From Paracoccaceae bacterium (GTDB lineage: Bacteria; Pseudomonadota; Alphaproteobacteria; Rhodobacterales; Rhodobacteraceae): a stretch of 9,034 nucleotides of DNA. A program made the translations under genes and the position numbers. The stretch spans positions 14,751 to 23,784 of the forward strand of contig NVXA01000003.1 in the NCBI GenBank assembly GCA_002746395.1. The letters run 5' to 3'. Below, piece by piece: positions 5,222-9,034 of the stretch (position 1 is the stretch's first letter; each line of letters starts with the position of its first letter). The notes beneath the pieces were generated by a model. It saw nothing but the letters and a program-made list of their open reading frames with translations. It was not told where the DNA came from and ran no database searches.

Positions 5222-8200
5222 TAGCTCTGCCCTCCTTTTTTCGACGGCTCGTCGAGCCAGTCAACCTTGGTCAGTTTACGAACAATCACGAATTCATCGC
5301 GGTTGGACCCAACGGTTCCGTAGTAGTTGAACCCGTAGGATTGCTGGGCATAGCCACCAATCATATGGGTAGGTTTCAGCGTCGTTCTGGTAACCGAGTT
5401 GTGGATACCACCGCGAAGCCCTGTCTGTTCGGACCCCGGCACGTTCACGATCTTTTCTTGCGCGTGATACATAAACAAAGTGCCTTCTTTCATCCGTTGG
5501 CTGACAACCACACGGGCTGTTAGCGCACCGTTGACGTTGTAAGCCTCGACCCAGTCATTATCGACAAGGTTGGCTTTCTTGGCGTCAACTTCGGACATCC
5601 AGACCACCGGACCACCACGGTTGAGCGTCAGCATCAACAAGTTGTCCGAGTACGTGGAGTGGATACCCCATTTCTGGTGCGGTGTGATGAAGTTCAACAC
5701 GACGTGTGGCTCGTTATTCTGCGCAGCTGTGTTCACGTCCTTGGTGATCGTTTTCAGATCAACAGGGGGGCGGTATGTACAGAACCCTTCGCCGAACGCC
5801 CGCATCCACAGGTGATCTTGGTAAAGCTGTTGACGGCCTGAAAGGGTGCGCCAAGGGATCAGCTCGTGGACGTTGGTGTAGCCAGCGTTATAGCAAACAT
5901 CCTCGCTCTCAATACCAGACCATGTTGGGCTGGAAATGATTTTGCGGGGCTGTGCGGCAATATCGCGGAAGCGGATTTTTTCATCCTCTTTGGGTTCCGC
6001 CAAGTGCGCGTGTTCGCGACCCGTAGCTTTTTCAAGCTCGTGCCATGCTTTCACCGCAACTTCGCCGTTGGTTTCAGGGGCCAGCATCAGGATCATCTCT
6101 GCGGCATCAATCGCCGTGTTGAGCTTCGCCATACCTTGGGAAACACCCTCGTCCGTTACAACACCGTTCAATTCTTTCAGGTGATGCATTTCGACTTTGG
6201 CGTCCCAAGCGATGCCTTTACCGCCGTTGCCGACTTTCTCCATCAGAGGGCCAACGGATGTGAAGCGTTTATAGAGGTTCGGGTAATCCCGTTTGACCTC
6301 GATATAATTCGGCGCAGTCTTGCCCGGAATTAGCTCACATTCGCCTTTCTTCCAGTCTTTAACCTGATCCTGCGCGATTTCCGCAGGGGTGTCGTGCAGC
6401 AATGGAAGCGCCACAACATCGGTTTCTTCGCCCAGATAGCCCGGCACGATTTCGCTGAATTTCTTGGCGATAGACTTGAAGATTTCCCAATCCGAGCGGC
6501 TTTCATACGCCGGATCAACAGCCGCTTGCAGCGGGTGAATAAACGGGTGCATGTCGGATGTGTTCAGATCGTCTTTTTCATACCAAGAAGCGGTAGGAAG
6601 GACGATGTCCGAATACACAGCCGTAGTGGACATACGGAAGTCGATTGTCACCAACAGGTCGAGTTTGCCTTCTGGCGCTTCGTCATGCCATTTGGCCTCG
6701 ATTGGTTTCTGACCACCCTCTTCGCCCAAGTCTTTACCCAGAACGCCGTGATCGGTGCCCAGAAGGTGCTTGAGGAAGTATTCGTGGCCTTTACCCGAAG
6801 AACCCAGAAGGTTCGAACGCCAAACGAACAGGTTGCGTGGCCAGTTTTCCGGTGCATCCGGATCCTCGCATGACATTTCCAAATCGCCTGATTTCAGGTT
6901 CTTGACGATGTAGTCCTTGGTATCCATGCCCTCTGCTTTTGCAGCTTTCACAACTTCCAGCGGGTTGGTTTTTAAGGACGGAGCTGACGGTAACCAACCC
7001 ATGCGTTCCGCACGGATGTTGTAGTCAATCATGCTCGCGTCTTTCCAGTCGCCCTCCGGTGCTGTTGGCGACAGAATTTCGTCTGCGCCAAGAGTCTCAT
7101 AACGCCACTGGTCGGTATGTGCATACCAAGCCGAGGTGGAGTTCATATGCCGTGGTGGACGTGCCCAATCGAGCGCGAATGCCAGTGGCTGCCAACCCGT
7201 TTGTGGGCGCAGCTTTTCTTGACCCACGTAATGGCTCCAACCACCGCCGGATTGACCGACGGCACCACACATGACCAGCATGTTGATGATACCACGGTAA
7301 TTCATATCCATGTGATACCAGTGGTTCAAACCAGCCCCGAGGATGATCATCGACTTGCCGTTTGTGTCTTCGGCATTCTGGGCGAACTCACGCGCTACCT
7401 GAATGATTTGATCACGTGGCACGCCAGTAATTTTTTCTGCCCATGCAGGGGTGAACGGAATGTCGTCGTTAAAATCTTTGGACACCCACTCGCCGCCCAG
7501 ACCACGATCAAGACCGTAGTTGGCGCAGAACAGATCAAATACGGTGGCCACTAAGGCCTCGCCACTTTCCAGTTGAACTTTCTTCACCGGAATGTTGCGG
7601 GTCAGAACGTCAGGGTGTTCGCATTTAACGAAATTTTCAGTGGCTTCACCACCGAAGTATGGGAAATCAACGCCAACAACATCGTCGTGATCTTCTTCTA
7701 GAATCAACGATAGTTTGAGGTTGGTGTCTTTGTCGGTGGCGCGCTCTTCAAGGTTCCACTTCTTGGAACCATCCCAGCGGAAACCTACGGAACCGTTTGG
7801 TGGGACCAGATCGCCGGAGGTGCCATCAATCGCGACAGTTTTCCATTCAGGGTTCTTTTCTTGACCAAGTTTGCCCTTAAGGTCATCAGCGCGAAGCTGG
7901 CGGCCTGGAACAAGCTTGCCGTCTTTTTCTTCCATGACTACGAGCATCGGCATGTCGGTATACTTGCGTGCGTAATCCTCGAAGTATTTCGCCTGACGGT
8001 CCAGATGGAATTCGCGCAAGATGACGTGGCCCATGGCCATCGACAAGGCGCTGTCTGTACCGGCTTTGGGGGCCATCCAGATGTCGCCAAACTTGGCGGC
8101 TTCGGAATAATCCGGCGAAATAACGGCGGATTTGGTGCCGCGATAACGTGCTTCGGTATAGAAGTGCGCGTCTGGCGTCCGTGTTTGTGGAACGTTGGAG

Positions 8201-8961
8201 CCCCATAGCAGCAGGAAGCCCGCGTTATACCAGTCAGCCGATTCAGGAACGTCTGTTTGCTCGCCCCAAGTCATTGGCGAGGCTGGTGGCAGATCGCAAT
8301 ACCAGTCATAAAAGCTCATCGCGGTACCACCCAGAAGGGACAAATAACGCGAGCCAGCAGCATAGGAAACCATCGACATAGCCGGGATTGGAGAGAACCC
8401 GAAGACGCGGTCTGGACCGTATGTTTTGGCAGTATAGGCGTTTGCTGCTGCGATAATTTCTGTGGCTTCTTCCCAATCGGCACGAACGAAACCGCCTTTG
8501 CCACGTGATTTTACATAGTCAGCGCGAAGGATCGGATCTTCTTGCAGCTTGGTCCAAGCCTCAATCGGGGAATTATTTTCGCGCATCTTGCGATAGCTTT
8601 TCAGCATGCGAGCGCGGATTAGCGGAGTTTTCACGCGGTTGGCGGAATATAGATACCAGCTGTACGATGCTCCACGGGCACAGCCGCGTGGTTCGTGGTT
8701 TGGCATTCCGGCGCGGGTGCGCGGATAATCTGTTTGTTGGGTTTCCCATGTAACAATGCCGGATTTCACATAGATTTTCCAGCTACACGAACCCGTGCAG
8801 TTCACACCGTGGGTCGAACGAACGATTTTGTCGTGACGCCAACGATTGCGATAGGTGTCTTCCCAGTCACGGTTTTCATCCGTGGTGTTGCCATGGCCGT
8901 CTGCGAATGTTCCTACGCTATTGCTTTTTAGGAAATTCAGCCTGTCGAGTAAGTGGCTCAT
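5221..8961 (-). CDS. narG: respiratory nitrate reductase alpha subunit (molybdenum bis-MGD catalytic subunit)
   Basis: The product is 1246 aa, nearly the same as E. coli NarG (1247), with no interruption. The N-terminus (SHLLDRLNFLK) keeps the vestigial, non-cleaved Tat-like segment seen in NarG proteins. The [4Fe-4S] FS0 site is H51-x3-C55-x3-C59 with C94 in NHEPRGCARG. The Asp in FYDWYCDLPPASP (D223) matches the molybdenum ligand Asp222 of E. coli. The MGD-binding core continues through MTWGEQTDVPESADWYN, then WGSNVPQTRTPDAH. The C-terminal dinucleotide-binding domain lies at about 1090-1230 (LNFITPHQKWGIHS, SVTRTTLKPTHMIGGYAQQ). NarG reduces nitrate to nitrite in the cytoplasm using electrons from NarH, contributing to anaerobic respiration and denitrification. 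The ATG at 8961 has GGAGAA (8972-8967) 5 nt upstream and overlaps the stop of the preceding frame as ATGA. Identification is secure. Confidence 0.99.
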   Translation of the reverse strand: MSHLLDRLNFLKSNSVGTFADGHGNTTDENRDWEDTYRNRWRHDKIVRSTHGVNCTGSCSWKIYVKSGIVTWETQQTDYPRTRAGMPNHEPRGCARGASYSWYLYSANRVKTPLIRARMLKSYRKMRENNSPIEAWTKLQEDPILRADYVKSRGKGGFVRADWEEATEIIAAANAYTAKTYGPDRVFGFSPIPAMSMVSYAAGSRYLSLLGGTAMSFYDWYCDLPPASPMTWGEQTDVPESADWYNAGFLLLWGSNVPQTRTPDAHFYTEARYRGTKSAVISPDYSEAAKFGDIWMAPKAGTDSALSMAMGHVILREFHLDRQAKYFEDYARKYTDMPMLVVMEEKDGKLVPGRQLRADDLKGKLGQEKNPEWKTVAIDGTSGDLVPPNGSVGFRWDGSKKWNLEERATDKDTNLKLSLILEEDHDDVVGVDFPYFGGEATENFVKCEHPDVLTRNIPVKKVQLESGEALVATVFDLFCANYGLDRGLGGEWVSKDFNDDIPFTPAWAEKITGVPRDQIIQVAREFAQNAEDTNGKSMIILGAGLNHWYHMDMNYRGIINMLVMCGAVGQSGGGWSHYVGQEKLRPQTGWQPLAFALDWARPPRHMNSTSAWYAHTDQWRYETLGADEILSPTAPEGDWKDASMIDYNIRAERMGWLPSAPSLKTNPLEVVKAAKAEGMDTKDYIVKNLKSGDLEMSCEDPDAPENWPRNLFVWRSNLLGSSGKGHEYFLKHLLGTDHGVLGKDLGEEGGQKPIEAKWHDEAPEGKLDLLVTIDFRMSTTAVYSDIVLPTASWYEKDDLNTSDMHPFIHPLQAAVDPAYESRSDWEIFKSIAKKFSEIVPGYLGEETDVVALPLLHDTPAEIAQDQVKDWKKGECELIPGKTAPNYIEVKRDYPNLYKRFTSVGPLMEKVGNGGKGIAWDAKVEMHHLKELNGVVTDEGVSQGMAKLNTAIDAAEMILMLAPETNGEVAVKAWHELEKATGREHAHLAEPKEDEKIRFRDIAAQPRKIISSPTWSGIESEDVCYNAGYTNVHELIPWRTLSGRQQLYQDHLWMRAFGEGFCTYRPPVDLKTITKDVNTAAQNNEPHVVLNFITPHQKWGIHSTYSDNLLMLTLNRGGPVVWMSEVDAKKANLVDNDWVEAYNVNGALTARVVVSQRMKEGTLFMYHAQEKIVNVPGSEQTGLRGGIHNSVTRTTLKPTHMIGGYAQQSYGFNYYGTVGSNRDEFVIVRKLTKVDWLDEPSKKGGQS

Positions 8962-9034
8962 TTCAATTCTCCATTTTCAAGTAAGTCGGTGCCGGCGAAA
9001 AGAGGGGACAAAACGCCGACACCATCGTTCACGG
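8958..9034 (-). CDS. C-terminal end of an upstream gene overlapping narG (possibly narK)
   Basis: On the minus strand one frame stays open from the window edge to a TGA at 8960-8958 that overlaps the narG ATG as ATGA. It would encode the last 24 residues of a protein, ending in LLENGELK. The other two minus-strand frames contain stops here. The overlap is of the same type as at narH/narJ and narI/isomerase, which supports a real coupled gene. A NarK-type nitrate/nitrite transporter is the usual gene before narG in related operons, but this short hydrophilic tail has no motif I can recognise, so identity is a guess from context. The frame could also be open by chance over such a short distance. 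Confidence 0.5.
   Translation of the reverse strand, partial: VNDGVGVLSPLFAGTDLLENGELK
8988..9023 (-). other. strong stem-loop upstream of narG
   Basis: On the transcribed (minus) strand, GGTGTCGGCG (9023-9014) can pair with CGCCGGCACC (8997-8988) over all ten positions, one being a G-U wobble, around a 16-nt pyrimidine-rich loop. The structure lies within the end of the upstream reading frame and stops about 15 nt before the narG ribosome binding site. No T-run follows, so it is not a standard terminator. A role in mRNA processing or stability is possible but unproven. Confidence 0.45.

Noticed and set aside
4583..5224. Long plus-strand open frame (213 codons) opposite narH
   Set aside because: It lies wholly antisense to a certain gene and has no recognisable domain. 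Its length follows from the codon bias of narH on the other strand. Similar open frames opposite narG (for example 5866-6333 and 6394-6873) are rejected for the same reason.

Overview
The window comes from a bacterial chromosome or large replicon and carries a nearly complete operon for membrane-bound respiratory nitrate reductase, next to a divergent regulator/carbonic anhydrase pair. An alphaproteobacterium, probably of the Rhodobacterales/roseobacter type, is the best guess. The reasons are moderate base composition, the OxyR-like LysR protein, a PpiC-type isomerase following narI, and a general resemblance of the Nar proteins to alphaproteobacterial and enterobacterial versions. The genus cannot be fixed from the sequence alone.

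Layout, left to right. Positions 1-299 (minus) hold the 5' part of a beta-carbonic anhydrase gene, cut by the window edge. Positions 300-444 are an AT-rich divergent control region with a good sigma70-type promoter and a perfect 19-nt palindrome. Positions 445-1404 (plus) encode an OxyR-like LysR-type regulator that lacks the peroxide-sensing cysteine. A strong hairpin at 1446-1465 separates it from the convergent operon. On the minus strand, in transcription order, come the last 24 codons of an unidentified upstream gene (9034-8958, perhaps narK), narG (8961-5221), narH (5221-3701), narJ (3704-2997), narI (2987-2301) and a cytoplasmic parvulin-type peptidyl-prolyl isomerase (2304-1492).

The nar genes work as one unit. 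NarI oxidises quinol in the membrane and passes electrons through two b hemes. NarH relays them through four Fe-S clusters. NarG reduces nitrate to nitrite at a molybdenum bis-MGD centre on the cytoplasmic face. NarJ is the dedicated assembly chaperone, and the isomerase is probably an accessory folding factor. Every junction overlaps by 1-4 nt or is separated by 9 nt, each with a clear Shine-Dalgarno sequence, so the genes are almost certainly co-transcribed and translationally coupled. All ligand residues checked in NarG, NarH and NarI are present. The operon promoter is outside the window.

I see no clearly undescribed system. The points most worth a second look are the OxyR-like protein with His in place of the peroxidatic Cys, the palindrome over its promoter, and a strong stem-loop just before narG.
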